From assembly GCF_030518235.1 (NCBI RefSeq), contig NZ_JAULSA010000004.1:310001-374000 (forward strand): a DNA stretch of 64,000 nt. The letters are read 5' to 3'. How positions within the stretch are numbered: position 1 is the first letter of the stretch; every line of letters begins with the position of its first letter. The position numbers were made by a program, and so were the translations under genes. Source of the DNA: Saccharibacillus sp. CPCC 101409. GTDB taxonomy: Bacteria; Bacillota; Bacilli; Paenibacillales; Paenibacillaceae. The notes below the pieces were generated by a model, which searched no databases, was not told the origin of the DNA, and saw nothing but the letters and a program-made list of their open reading frames with translations. This document shows positions 49,386 through 57,554 of this stretch, piece by piece.

Positions 49386-50161
49386 GTCAGTTCGCCGCGC
49401 AGCACGGTCGCGGCGCTTCCGCCGATGCGGATGCGAGCCTCGCCCACGCTCAGGCTCAGCCGGCCTTCGCGCGCGGACAGCTGCAGCGCGCTCAGCTCGC
49501 CGCGGCCCAGCTTGCCGCGCCAGTACGGGCCCAGCGCGCAGTGGGCCGAGCCCGTAACCGGATCTTCGTCGACCCCGATGCCGGGATAGAAGCAGCGCGA
49601 CACGAAGTCGACGCCTTCGCGCTGCGAGCGCGCCGTAACGATCACGCCGCGCGCTTCAAGACCGCGCAGAGCGGCGAAGTCCGGCTTGAGCGCGGCCAGC
49701 GTGTCTTCGTTTTGCAGCTCGACGAAGTAATCCATCCGGTTGCGGCCGATATAGCTGCCGATGACGCCCAGCCCGGCCGCCAGCTCCGGCGGCGCTTCGC
49801 ACGGCTGCGGCGGCTCCAGCGGGAAGTCCAGTTCGATTCCGCTTCCCGCGCGAACCGCCGTCAGCCGGCCGCTGCGCGTCGCGAACGCCAGCGTCTCCGC
49901 CGTTTCCCCGGCTTCCGTCCACAGCACATGCGCGCTTGCCAGCGTCGCGTGTCCGCACAGGTCGACCTCCGCGGCCGGCGTAAACCATCTCAAGGAATAA
50001 CCGCCTGCCTGCGGCAGCAGAAAAGCCGTTTCGGATAAATTCATTTCCGCGGCCACGGTTTGCATCCATTCTTCCGATCGTTCTTCGTCCAGCAGACAAA
50101 CGGCGGCCGGATTGCCTTTGAAAGGCCGGTCGGCAAAAGCGTCGACAATATACATTTTCAT
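49382..50161 (-). CDS. PhzF family isomerase/epimerase-like protein
   Basis: About 259 residues of the two-domain diaminopimelate-epimerase-like fold. MKMYIVDAFADRPFKGNPAA is the family's opening, with the active-site Glu in MNLSETAFLLPQ, then WFTPAAEVDLCGHATLASAHVL, and the C-terminal EDPVTGSAHCALGPYW. Many PhzF proteins isomerise small carboxylic acids but most are uncharacterised; this one is not next to phenazine genes. ATG at 50161 after GGAGGAAGAGAAG. Upstream in-frame codons reach 50428 but cross repeat element C and have no ribosome site. Confidence 0.9.
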   Translation of the reverse strand: MKMYIVDAFADRPFKGNPAAVCLLDEERSEEWMQTVAAEMNLSETAFLLPQAGGYSLRWFTPAAEVDLCGHATLASAHVLWTEAGETAETLAFATRSGRLTAVRAGSGIELDFPLEPPQPCEAPPELAAGLGVIGSYIGRNRMDYFVELQNEDTLAALKPDFAALRGLEARGVIVTARSQREGVDFVSRCFYPGIGVDEDPVTGSAHCALGPYWRGKLGRGELSALQLSAREGRLSLSVGEARIRIGGSAATVLRGELT

Positions 50162-50283
50162 CTTCTCTTCCTCCGTTCGGCTTCGAATCGTCCTGTCCGC
50201 TCCGTTCGCGGAAGCGCAGGCTTCCATCCAGTATATCAGCCGGTCGCGGAGTTGGAAGGTACAAAAAGCATAAACGCAAAAAA

Positions 50284-50301
50284 GCCGGCGTATGCCCCGG
50301 C
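50284..50301. repeat. Hairpin at the left border of repeat copy C
   Basis: GCCGGCGTATGCCCCGGC after a run of As. A nearly identical hairpin (50681-50698) lies at the other border, so the element is flanked by duplicated hairpins. Confidence 0.6.
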
Positions 50302-50307
50302 TGCAGA

Positions 50308-50675
50308 CTGTCGAGAAACGATTGGATGTAAACCTGCACAAGTAGGTTCGATTGGAATGAAAGGTCGGGGAAAGGGCCGGAGAAATAAAGCGAGCGGCAA
50401 GAAGAAGGTCAAGTCCATTTACACCCACAATATGGACTTGACCAAGACGAATCCAAATAGCTGCGTATATGCCCTTATTCCGGCTTAATCTTAAGTTTTC
50501 GAGAAAATAACGGCGCTCATACCCTTATTCCGAGCTTTTCCGCTTCGATTCGGCCTTTGGCTTCCGAATAATTGCACCTGCGCCGCTATTTGAAGAAATC
50601 AAAGCGTTTCGTCCAAAATAAGTGTACCTGCGTCTCTATTCTCCATTTGGAACCATCCCCGGCTTTCCCGACAGC
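50308..50675 (-). repeat. MITE-like repeat element, copy C (complete, with a 45-bp insert)
   Basis: Bounded by CTGTCGAGAAAC (left) and GGCTTTCCCGACAG (right), inverted relatives of each other. Four 26-nt units start at 50455, 50505, 50566 and 50616 (spacing 50, 61, 50). Without the extra 45 bp at about 50405-50450 the length would be about 323 bp, matching copy A. The insert is a hairpin, described separately. Confidence 0.8.
50407..50443. repeat. Small hairpin inserted in repeat copy C
   Basis: GGTCAAGTCCAT (50407-50418) and ATGGACTTGACC (50432-50443) are perfect 12-bp inverted repeats around a 13-bp loop. Copies A and B lack it at this position. Confidence 0.65.
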
Positions 50676-50680
50676 CTGAA

Positions 50681-50698
50681 GCCGGCGTATGCGCCGGC
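50681..50698. repeat. Hairpin at the right border of repeat copy C
   Basis: GCCGGCGTATGCGCCGGC, differing from the left-border hairpin by one base. Confidence 0.6.
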
Positions 50699-50747
50699 GA
50701 ACGGATCGAAGTAAAACTTAAAACCGATTGTGGAACGATCGGCCTTC

Positions 50748-52115
50748 TTAACGGATCGAGCGGACGCCGGCCGCGTAAGCCACCGTATGCTCCGCGCTTT
50801 CGATCCACCGGCGCCGCGTGAAATCCCGGCCGCGCACGACGACCCGGTCGTTGTAAATGTCGACCTGAAGACCCTGGCTGCCTTCGAGATGTTCGTCGGC
50901 GTCGGTCCACAGATAGCCCACGGACGACGCGTTGAACATCGCCGGCAGCCAGTTCTCTCCGTCGTACATCATCCGCGGCGCTTCCAGCTGCCAGTGCGTG
51001 TGTCCCGAGAACAGAATCGCCTGCGGGCAGCCGGACAGGATGTCTTTGACCACTTCGTCCGGCTCGACGCCGTGCCAGCCCTGTTCGCGCGTCGAACCGG
51101 CTACCGTATCGATCAGCGGCTGATGCAGGAACACGAACACCGGGCGTTCCGGCGACGCCCGCTCCGCCAGCTTGAGCTCCAGCCAGTTCAACTGCTCCGC
51201 CGACAAATAAGCGTCTTTGGGATCGGGGCTTTCGCTGCCCAGGAAAATAAAATGCCAGCCGCCGATCCAGTGATCGTGATACGGCGAAGAGATGCCGGTG
51301 CCGGCTTCGAACCGGCGCATCCTGCGCCGCCACAGCTCCTGCGGACCGACGCCCGGTCCGGTCTCCGCGGAAGCGGCGAGGCGGGACATCAGGCCGGCGT
51401 AATCGAAGCCGGCCGCGGCCGCGGTTTCAACGGCACCGCCGCTCATGCTTCCGCCGTCCGCTTCCACCGACGCCTCGCCTCTAACGACTGAGCTGTCGCC
51501 TTCCGCCGCTCCGCCATGGGCGGCCGCTCCGGCTTCTCGCATGCCGCCCGCCTCCGCCGCTCCGCCGTGGGCGGCCGCTCCGACTTCCGGTATGCCGCCC
51601 TGCCGCTCTCCTGCCTCCGGTTCGCCCGCCTCCAACGCCCCGCCGTCCAGCGCCGCCTCCACGCCGTATGCCGGCAGCAGCGTCAGATCGACCGGCGCTC
51701 CGCCTTCGTCCCACAGCACGGCTCCGATATCGTGGTTGCCCGGCGTCAGGTACAGCTCCGGCAGTCCGGCCGGGCGACTTTCCCACAGACGGCGAAATTC
51801 GCCGTATTCCGCGGCCAGTCCGCGATCGGTCACATCGCCGACATGCATAATGCCGAGACTGCCCGCGCAGAAAGAAGCGATGTCTTCGAGCGCTTCTGCG
51901 AAGTGCCGATTGTAGATATGATCGGCGTCATCCCGGATATGCGTGTCGGTCATCACCTGGAAGTTCGCCAGCGGCAGCCCGCTTTCCTGTTCGCTTCCAA
52001 AAGCCCGTCCTTTCGCGGACTGCGCCGCTCCCTTCCTAAGCGACGCTTCCCCGGCTGTCCCGGTTTCCTGCACTTGCGTTACGGCTACCTTCCGCATCTG
52101 CTTTTCCCGCTCCAT
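50748..52115 (-). CDS. Metallophosphoesterase with an internal low-complexity insert
   Basis: A 455-residue calcineurin-like phosphoesterase. Metal-site motifs: FQVMTDTHI, HVGDVTDRG, LTPGNHDIGAV, VFVFLHQP and ILFSGHTHWQ. Between motif GNHD (about residue 128) and the next core block lies an insert (about 155-235) of Ala/Gly/Glu repeats, with the 17-residue unit AGAAAHGGAAEAGGMRE appearing nearly twice; the DNA is a tandem repeat. This splits the catalytic domain at a surface loop. A soluble enzyme with a charged N-terminal extension (residues 1-48). Possible substrates are phosphodiesters such as glycerophosphodiesters, given the nearby G3P-like ABC operon (inference). ATG at 52115 after GGAGGGAAC. 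Confidence 0.88.
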   Translation of the reverse strand: MEREKQMRKVAVTQVQETGTAGEASLRKGAAQSAKGRAFGSEQESGLPLANFQVMTDTHIRDDADHIYNRHFAEALEDIASFCAGSLGIMHVGDVTDRGLAAEYGEFRRLWESRPAGLPELYLTPGNHDIGAVLWDEGGAPVDLTLLPAYGVEAALDGGALEAGEPEAGERQGGIPEVGAAAHGGAAEAGGMREAGAAAHGGAAEGDSSVVRGEASVEADGGSMSGGAVETAAAAGFDYAGLMSRLAASAETGPGVGPQELWRRRMRRFEAGTGISSPYHDHWIGGWHFIFLGSESPDPKDAYLSAEQLNWLELKLAERASPERPVFVFLHQPLIDTVAGSTREQGWHGVEPDEVVKDILSGCPQAILFSGHTHWQLEAPRMMYDGENWLPAMFNASSVGYLWTDADEHLEGSQGLQVDIYNDRVVVRGRDFTRRRWIESAEHTVAYAAGVRSIR

Positions 52116-52160
52116 CGTTTGTTCCCTCCGTTTTCCGTTTCGTTTTTTTATCTTCCAGGT

Positions 52161-52496
52161 TCAGGACTCGCTCCATTTCAGCCCGACGATGCCGATCAGA
52201 ATAAAGCCTATCCAGACCAGAGACGCCGCCTTCAACCGCTCTCCGAACAAATAATGGCCGGCGATGCCGATCGTCGCGATGCCCACGCCGGACCAGATCG
52301 CGTACGCGGCGCCGAGCGGGATATGCTTGACCGCGAAGTTCAGCAGGGTAAAGCTGGCGCCGTAGCACAGAAACATCAGCACGGACGGCCACAGCCGCGT
52401 AAAGCCGCCCGACATCTTCATCAGGATCGTCCCGCTCAGTTCCAGCGCAATCGCCAGGATCAAAAGTCCCCAGCCGAGCGAAGCGTTTGTATTCAT
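52161..52496 (-). CDS. SMR-family small multidrug exporter
   Basis: A 111-residue four-helix membrane protein of the EmrE/SugE family: LLILAIALELSGTILMKMSGGF with the essential Glu in helix 1 (Glu19), LWPSVLMFLCYGASFTLLNF, IPLGAAYAIWSGVGIATIG and a final LVWIGFILIGIVGLKW. SMR proteins exchange cationic drugs, quaternary ammonium compounds or guanidinium for protons and work as antiparallel dimers; subtype cannot be fixed. The ATG at 52496 overlaps the HAD stop (ATGA), so it is translated after that gene. Length and helix positions are normal. Confidence 0.93.
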   Translation of the reverse strand: MNTNASLGWGLLILAIALELSGTILMKMSGGFTRLWPSVLMFLCYGASFTLLNFAVKHIPLGAAYAIWSGVGIATIGIAGHYLFGERLKAASLVWIGFILIGIVGLKWSES

Positions 52497-53266
52497 TTCT
52501 TCACCGCCCCGCTCAGCAGGCGCTCGAACGAAGGAACCGCGAAGTCCGCCAGCCGAAACGTCTCTGCCGGACCGATCCCGACCTTCAGCAGCGCCCCGGC
52601 CGCTCGGGCCATCTCCATATCGCCGTCCGTATCGCCGATCACGGCCGTGCGCGACGAAGGCGCGCCCAGACGCTCGCAGGCGAGCAGACACAGATCGGGA
52701 AACGGCTTGCCGCGCTCCGCCAGATCGGTGCCGACCACGGCATCGAAATAATCTTCGATGCCCAGCCAGCGCAGATGACGCAGCGCGCTGTCCGTATCGT
52801 CGGCCGTTACGACGCCCAGCGGAATGCCGAGCGCCCGGCAGCGCTCCAGGAACTCCCGTACGCCGGGCAGCAGCCGCGCGGGCCGCGCGATCTCCATCTC
52901 CGCGTCCGCCTGAATCAGGCAGCTGCGCACGATCACTTTGGACTCCGCCCAGGACAGGCCGGCCCGATAGCCGTGCCAGACCAGCACGGCGTAAACTTCT
53001 TCCATCGTGCCCATCGCCAGCGGGCCGCGCCGGTCGTAATCGACGGTCCGCCCCGCCGCATCGGCTTTCGTTCCCCAGATCCCGGGCACCGCTTCTTCGC
53101 AAAGCGCCAGACCTTCTTCCGCCAGGCGGCCGCGGAACGCTTCCAGCACCAGATCGGCCCAGAATCCCCACATCGCCGTAAAATCGAGCAGCGTGCCGTC
53201 TTTGTCGAACAGGATCGCGTCCGCTTCGAGCAGACGCCGCCCGTGCTCCGTTGTCCATTCCGTCAT
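52493..53266 (-). CDS. HAD-superfamily hydrolase
   Basis: About 257 residues with the HAD core: motif I LFDKDGTLLDF (nucleophile Asp and acid Asp), motif II VVTADDTDS (Thr/Ser), Lys in ERGKPFPD (motif III) and motif IV VIGDTDGDMEMARAAG. A C1-type helical cap lies between motifs I and II (about residues 25-120). Similar to phosphoglycolate or beta-phosphoglucomutase-like phosphatases; substrate unknown. ATG at 53266, with a GGAGATTGA region upstream. First gene of a pair with the SMR exporter, separated from the ABC operon by a terminator. Confidence 0.9.
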   Translation of the reverse strand: MTEWTTEHGRRLLEADAILFDKDGTLLDFTAMWGFWADLVLEAFRGRLAEEGLALCEEAVPGIWGTKADAAGRTVDYDRRGPLAMGTMEEVYAVLVWHGYRAGLSWAESKVIVRSCLIQADAEMEIARPARLLPGVREFLERCRALGIPLGVVTADDTDSALRHLRWLGIEDYFDAVVGTDLAERGKPFPDLCLLACERLGAPSSRTAVIGDTDGDMEMARAAGALLKVGIGPAETFRLADFAVPSFERLLSGAVKK

Positions 53267-53341
53267 TCTTCAATCTCCTTCTGCAGGCCTTTTTGGCCGT
53301 TGTTCGCCAACCCCTGCGTTCCGCCGGTCCCGCCGACGGAC

Positions 53342-53382
53342 AAAAGCCGCAGACCGGCGCGTTCATCGCGCGTTTCTGCGGC
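53342..53382 (-). terminator. Terminator of the sugar-type ABC operon
   Basis: AAAAGCCGCAGA... / ...TCTGCGGC stem; the minus-strand transcript ends in TTTTG. Located 78 bp beyond the binding-protein stop codon. Confidence 0.65.
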
Positions 53383-53459
53383 CCGTCGTTTATCGCTGCT
53401 GCGGATCGCCCGCCTGCCGAATCCTTGCATATCGGCTGCTTCTCGGCCTGCTTGCTTTT

Positions 53460-54845
53460 TTACTTGCTTACCCGGTCCAGTTCGCTCTGCGCTTTCTGCT
53501 GCGCTTCCTTCAACGCTTTCTCCGCCGGCACGTTGTTGATCTGCACTTCGTCGGCCGCGATCTTCAGCGCGTCGGTAATCTTGCCGCCCGTCGGGTCCTG
53601 GAACGGGGAAGACGCGTGCGAAGCCTGCTGGAGCGGAACTTCGATCTGCGGGTTCTTCTCGCTGAATGCTTTGAACGCAGGGTCTTCGAGCGCCGACTGG
53701 CGCACCGCGATATAGCCGGTGTTCATCGACCAGTCGGCCGTATTCGAAGTTTCCATGAAGTATGTGAACCATTTGAACGCCGCCTGCCGCTGCTCCGCGC
53801 TCGCTTTGGCCGGAATGCCCGCTTGAATCGCGCTGGCGACCGGTTTGCCGGCGCCGGCGCCTTCCCAGCCCGGCTGCTCCATCGCGGCTACGATCCCGAA
53901 ATCCAGATCGCCCTGGTCGCCGCTGGAACCGGTATAGCCGGCCGCTTTATTTTTCATCACGTCGTCGATCGTTTTGTACCAGTACTCCCAGCCCTGGCCG
54001 CCGGAGTGGATGCGCATGATCTTGTCGTCGTGAATCCATTTGCGGAACTGTTCCCAGGTCTCCACCCACTCGGGCGAGTCGATCGTCACCGTTTTGCCGT
54101 CTTCGCTCAGGATCGTGCCGCCGCGGCTGAACACGGCGTCCGCCATATTGTCGTAGCCCCACATCGGTTCCCAGCCGTAGAAGCTCGTTTTGCCGCTTTC
54201 CCGCTTGCTCATCTTGGCCGCCGCTTCGCCGAGCGCTTCCCACGTGGTCAGGCCGGCCGGGTCGATGCCGCTCGCTTCGAGCGCGTCTTTGCGGTAGTAC
54301 ATAATCTGCGTCGTGCCGTACATCGGCAGGAAATACTGCTTGCCGTCCACTTTGCCCTGGTCGAGAAACGTCTGCACGAAATCTTCGCTTTTGAATTCCG
54401 GATCGGCGGCGATCAGCTCGTCGAGCGAAGCGTAGTAGCCTTTGCGCGCCCATTCGGAATTGGAACTCAGCACCGCCGCCGGCACGTCGTTGGACGCGAT
54501 CGCCGCCTGCAGCTTCTGCTCCGTTTCCCCGTAGTCGGCCTGGGCGATGCCTTTGACGATCACTTCATCCTGCGAAGCGTTGAACGCGTCGATCCGCTTC
54601 TTCATGTTCTCGCCCAGATTGCCGCCGAGCCCGTACCAGAATTCGATCTCGACCGGCTTGGCCGATTCCGCCGGAGCTCCGCTTGCGGACGCGCTCGGCG
54701 TGTCCCCGCTCTGCGAGCCGCAGGCGGACAGCAGCGTAAAGCTCGCCGCGAGCAGCAGCGACATGCCGCTTTTCCAACTGCGTTTGCGCCCCGGTTCCAA
54801 TGCCGATTTCCCGATAAACCGCGCGTTCATCCAACCTTTTTCCAT
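53460..54845 (-). CDS. ABC transporter substrate-binding lipoprotein (sugar/G3P type)
   Basis: A 461-residue family 1 solute-binding protein. A basic N-terminus and hydrophobic helix end at lipobox LLSACG; a Ser/Ala linker follows. The mature sequence (VEIEFWYGLGGNLGENMKK, RIDAFNASQDEVIVKG, AAIASNDVPAAVLSSNSEWAR, LPMYGTTQIMYYRKDALEASG, GWEPMWGYDNMADAVFSRGG) is close in style to UgpB-like glycerol-3-phosphate binders, but a sugar or glycerophosphodiester is equally possible. Third gene of a leftward operon: permease - permease - binding protein, 52 bp after the second permease. No ATPase is in the operon; a shared MsmK-type ATPase elsewhere is expected. Confidence 0.9.
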   Translation of the reverse strand: MEKGWMNARFIGKSALEPGRKRSWKSGMSLLLAASFTLLSACGSQSGDTPSASASGAPAESAKPVEIEFWYGLGGNLGENMKKRIDAFNASQDEVIVKGIAQADYGETEQKLQAAIASNDVPAAVLSSNSEWARKGYYASLDELIAADPEFKSEDFVQTFLDQGKVDGKQYFLPMYGTTQIMYYRKDALEASGIDPAGLTTWEALGEAAAKMSKRESGKTSFYGWEPMWGYDNMADAVFSRGGTILSEDGKTVTIDSPEWVETWEQFRKWIHDDKIMRIHSGGQGWEYWYKTIDDVMKNKAAGYTGSSGDQGDLDFGIVAAMEQPGWEGAGAGKPVASAIQAGIPAKASAEQRQAAFKWFTYFMETSNTADWSMNTGYIAVRQSALEDPAFKAFSEKNPQIEVPLQQASHASSPFQDPTGGKITDALKIAADEVQINNVPAEKALKEAQQKAQSELDRVSK

Positions 54846-54897
54846 GCTCGTTGTCTCCTCCGTGTGTCGCTTTTTTTATCAATCCGATATCTGCGAA

Positions 54898-55845
54898 TCA
54901 GCTCTTGTTGACGCCCGACGACATATTCACGCTCCGCATAATGGTCTTCTGGGTAAAAGCGAACAGGACGAGCAGCGGAGCGATCGTAAACGCGCTTGCG
55001 GCCATAATCTGCGGCCAGGCCAGCCCGTAAGCGCCGCCTTCGACGAAGAAGCTGCGCAGTCCGGCGGATACCAGACGCAGTTCCGGGTCTTTGGTAATCA
55101 GCATCGGCCAGAAGTAGTTGTTGTACTGATCGATAAACGTAATCAGGATCATGACGGCAAACGACGAACGGATCAGCGGCGACAGGATCGTCCACAGAAT
55201 GCGGAAATGCGACGCCCCGTCGAGCTGTCCCGCTTCCACCAGTTCGTGCGAGACCTGCATAAACGCCTGCCGCAGCAGGAAGATCGAGAACACGCTCACG
55301 CAGTTGGACAGGATCAATCCGGCGTAGCTGTCCAGCAGATGCAGATCGTTCAAGATCAGATAGCTCGGCAAATAGACGGCGGTGCTCGGGATCATGTAGC
55401 CGATCAGGACGACGAAGGTCAGCGCGCCTTTGAGCCGGAATTTCATATGGGTCAGCGCGTACGCCATCATGCCGGAGTTGATCACCTGAAGCCCGCAGAT
55501 CGCGACCGCCACAAAAATACTGTTGAACATATAGCGGGCGAACGGCGCGGAATTCCAGGCGTCGCGGTAGTTGAACCAATTGAGCGTTTCCGGCCAGAAA
55601 GTCGGCGGGAAGCGCCAGATCTCGTCGTTCGTTTTCAAGCCGCTGATCGCCATCCAGTAGAACGGGAACGCCATCGCCAGGCTGATCGCGGCCAGCAGCG
55701 CGTAGCGGAGGATGCGTCCGATTTGTTCGGAAAGCGGAGTCAACCGCCGGCTGCGTGCGCGCTCCGCTTCCCGCTCGGGAGCCGCCTGGACGCCGGCCGG
55801 CCGCAGCGGCTTTCCCGTTTTTTTATCCAATTGGGTCATATTCAT
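54898..55845 (-). CDS. Sugar-type ABC permease, MalG/UgpE subunit
   Basis: A 315-residue permease with six helices and the cytoplasmic EAA loop (ELVEAGQLDGASHFRILWTILSPL) that contacts the ATPase. The N-terminal 40 residues are charged and disordered-looking; the helices (AISLAMAFPFYWMAISGL, SIFVAVAICGLQVINSG, FVVLIGYMIPSTAVYLP) are typical of carbohydrate importers. Its ATG at 55845 overlaps the previous stop by one base (TGATG), tight translational coupling. A long in-frame extension upstream, reaching 56601, is a shadow of the other permease gene. Ends NMSSGVNKS. Confidence 0.92.
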   Translation of the reverse strand: MNMTQLDKKTGKPLRPAGVQAAPEREAERARSRRLTPLSEQIGRILRYALLAAISLAMAFPFYWMAISGLKTNDEIWRFPPTFWPETLNWFNYRDAWNSAPFARYMFNSIFVAVAICGLQVINSGMMAYALTHMKFRLKGALTFVVLIGYMIPSTAVYLPSYLILNDLHLLDSYAGLILSNCVSVFSIFLLRQAFMQVSHELVEAGQLDGASHFRILWTILSPLIRSSFAVMILITFIDQYNNYFWPMLITKDPELRLVSAGLRSFFVEGGAYGLAWPQIMAASAFTIAPLLVLFAFTQKTIMRSVNMSSGVNKS

Positions 55846-56720
55846 CAGTAGTGCACCAGGCGCCGGCTGAGCAGGAACGAGATTCCCGACAGCAGAACGC
55901 AGATCAGAATAAGAATCACGGCAATCGCGGAAGCTTCGCCGACGTTGAACGATTCGAAAGCCGACTGATAATACATATAGAGCAGCGTACGCGTGGAGCC
56001 GGCCGGTCCGCCCTGCGTCATGACGTTGATCTGGTCGTACGCCTGCAGCGACTGGATCGTCAGCATGATCGACAGGAACAGCGTGGTCGGCGAGATCAGC
56101 GGCAGTACGATTCCCCTGAACCGGTCCCAGCCGTTCGCCCCGTCGATCGACGCCGCTTCCAGCAGCTCCGCCGGCAAGCTGCGCAGCGCGACGAGATAAA
56201 ATACCATCGACCAGCCGATCGACTTCCAGACCGTCACGATCATAACCGCCGCCAGCGCCCAATTCTCGTCCTGCAGCCAGCCGAGCGGCGAGACGCCGAC
56301 CCAACCGAGCGCCAGATTGGCCAGGCCGACTTCCGGTTCGAAGATCCACGACCAGGCGATCGACACGGCGACGGTCGGCGTGACCCAAGGCGAGAACAGC
56401 AGCGCCCGCATCCAGCCCGTCGCGCGCAGCTTGCTGTTCATCAGCAGCGCGAGCGCGAGGCCGCCGACGATAATCGGGACCACCGTCCCCACTCCGAACA
56501 GCAGCGTCACTCGAAGCGCGCGGTAGAAATCCGCATGCGTCAGCAGATAGCGGTAATTGTCCAGGCCGACAAACAGCTTCTCCGGGCTCATAAAGTCCCA
56601 TTCAGTGAAGCTCAGGTAGAAGATATAGCCGAGCGGCCCGAACCAGAACAGCAGCAGCGGAACCAGCGCCGGCAGCGTGAACAGAAACGCTTCTCCCTCC
56701 CGGAACAGTTTCAGTCTCAA
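55845..56720 (-). CDS. Sugar-type ABC permease, MalF/UgpA subunit
   Basis: A 291-residue permease, first gene of the operon. Six helices, starting with FLFTLPALVPLLLFWFGPLG, the periplasmic segment with YLSFTEWDFMSPEKLFVGLDNY, and the EAA loop ELLEAASIDGANGWDRFRGIVL. Pairs with the MalG-type subunit to form the channel. Start is TTG at 56720, placed after GGGAGGGG. Expression is probably controlled from the divergent region shared with the GbsR-type regulator gene. Typical length and composition. Confidence 0.92.
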   Translation of the reverse strand: MRLKLFREGEAFLFTLPALVPLLLFWFGPLGYIFYLSFTEWDFMSPEKLFVGLDNYRYLLTHADFYRALRVTLLFGVGTVVPIIVGGLALALLMNSKLRATGWMRALLFSPWVTPTVAVSIAWSWIFEPEVGLANLALGWVGVSPLGWLQDENWALAAVMIVTVWKSIGWSMVFYLVALRSLPAELLEAASIDGANGWDRFRGIVLPLISPTTLFLSIMLTIQSLQAYDQINVMTQGGPAGSTRTLLYMYYQSAFESFNVGEASAIAVILILICVLLSGISFLLSRRLVHY

Positions 56721-56735
56721 CGTGTCCCCTCCCGT

Positions 56736-56900
56736 CGTTCAAATTTCTTTTGACTGTGCGTCTAAAGCTGCTTATGTAAGCTACTTTTCTTCTTCCGTAC
56801 AAAAATGATTGTATATTCGATTTGCAAAACCGGGATTATCCCGATGTTAAATCGAACGGGTTTCATGTAAAATATGAGCGGGAGATCGAAAACGAGACAC
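56736..56900. promoter_or_regulatory. Divergent promoter region with a perfect 13-bp palindrome
   Basis: The intergenic DNA holds CGGGAT-T-ATCCCG near 56830-56843, a perfect palindrome that could bind the GbsR-type regulator or another dimeric protein. On the minus strand TTGTAC with an 18-nt spacer and TACATA is a possible promoter for the ABC operon. Roles inferred. Confidence 0.4.
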
Positions 56901-56947
56901 AGCGAGAACATAAACTGCCCGATTTTCGGTTCAGGAGGGAGATCGTC

Positions 56948-57520
56948 GTGGAAAAAAAGACCGTCGAAGCCGCGGCCGCGGTGCCGCCGGAGCGGCGCAG
57001 ACTGCGGGAACAGGTAATCGAAGCGATTGCGCATACGATGGATTTGTACGGGGTCAACCATTCGTTCGGCCAGCTGTACGGCATTATGTACTTCGAAGAC
57101 CGGCCGATGACGCTCGAAGAGATGAAGGATTCCATGAACATGAGCAAAAGCAATATGAGCTACGCCGTGCGTTCGCTGACCGAATCGCGGATGATCCATA
57201 AGCTGGGCGAGAAAAAAGAACGCAAAGACCAGTACGTCGCCGAAACGGACTTTTTCCGCACGTTCCAGAATTTCTTCGGCGCCAAGCTCCAGCGGGAAAC
57301 CGACGTCATGCTGTCCGCGATCCGCGACGTCGTGCCCGACCTGTCGGCGATCGTGCTCGCGCGCGAAACGCCGGCGGACGAACGCGAGCAGGCGCTGCGC
57401 GACCTGCATAAGCTTCAGCACGCGGAGCAGTATTATATCTGGCTGCAGGGGTTTGTGGACGGACTGCGGGAGGGGAAATATTTCGAAGGAGCGGAGACGG
57501 AAGCGGCAACGGAAACCTGA
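56948..57520 (+). CDS. GbsR/MarR-type transcriptional regulator
   Basis: About 190 residues. Winged-helix domain with GQLYGIMYFEDRPMTLEEMKDSMNMSKSNMSYAVRSLTESRMIHKLGEKKERKDQYVAETDFF, the hallmark (quoted here in key pieces: GIMYF, MSKSNMS, VRSLTE, RKDQY) of the GbsR family, whose B. subtilis member senses choline and controls glycine-betaine genes. The start is GTG at 56948, nine bases after TCAGGAGGGAG; the codons upstream to 56822 have no ribosome site and overlap the divergent promoter. The C-terminal helical part (FFGAKLQRETDVMLS, HAEQYYIWLQGFVDGL) is for dimerisation and ligand binding. Probably regulates the divergent ABC operon, so the ligand may be its substrate (inference). Confidence 0.88.
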   Translation: MEKKTVEAAAAVPPERRRLREQVIEAIAHTMDLYGVNHSFGQLYGIMYFEDRPMTLEEMKDSMNMSKSNMSYAVRSLTESRMIHKLGEKKERKDQYVAETDFFRTFQNFFGAKLQRETDVMLSAIRDVVPDLSAIVLARETPADEREQALRDLHKLQHAEQYYIWLQGFVDGLREGKYFEGAETEAATET

Positions 57521-57545
57521 CGAAAAAGCCGGGTAAAAGCCCGGC
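57521..57545 (-). terminator. Terminator of the 58-60 kb operon
   Basis: GCCGGG / CCCGGC stem with AAAAAG on the + strand, so the U-run serves minus-strand transcripts that have passed through repeat fragment E. It also follows the GbsR-type gene. Confidence 0.55.
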
Positions 57546-57554
57546 CTCAGGTTA

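Noticed and set aside
54898-56601. 567-residue frame covering both ABC permeases
   Set aside because: Only the C-terminal 315 residues are a permease; the rest is an out-of-frame reading of the upstream permease gene, which has its own stop at 55845.
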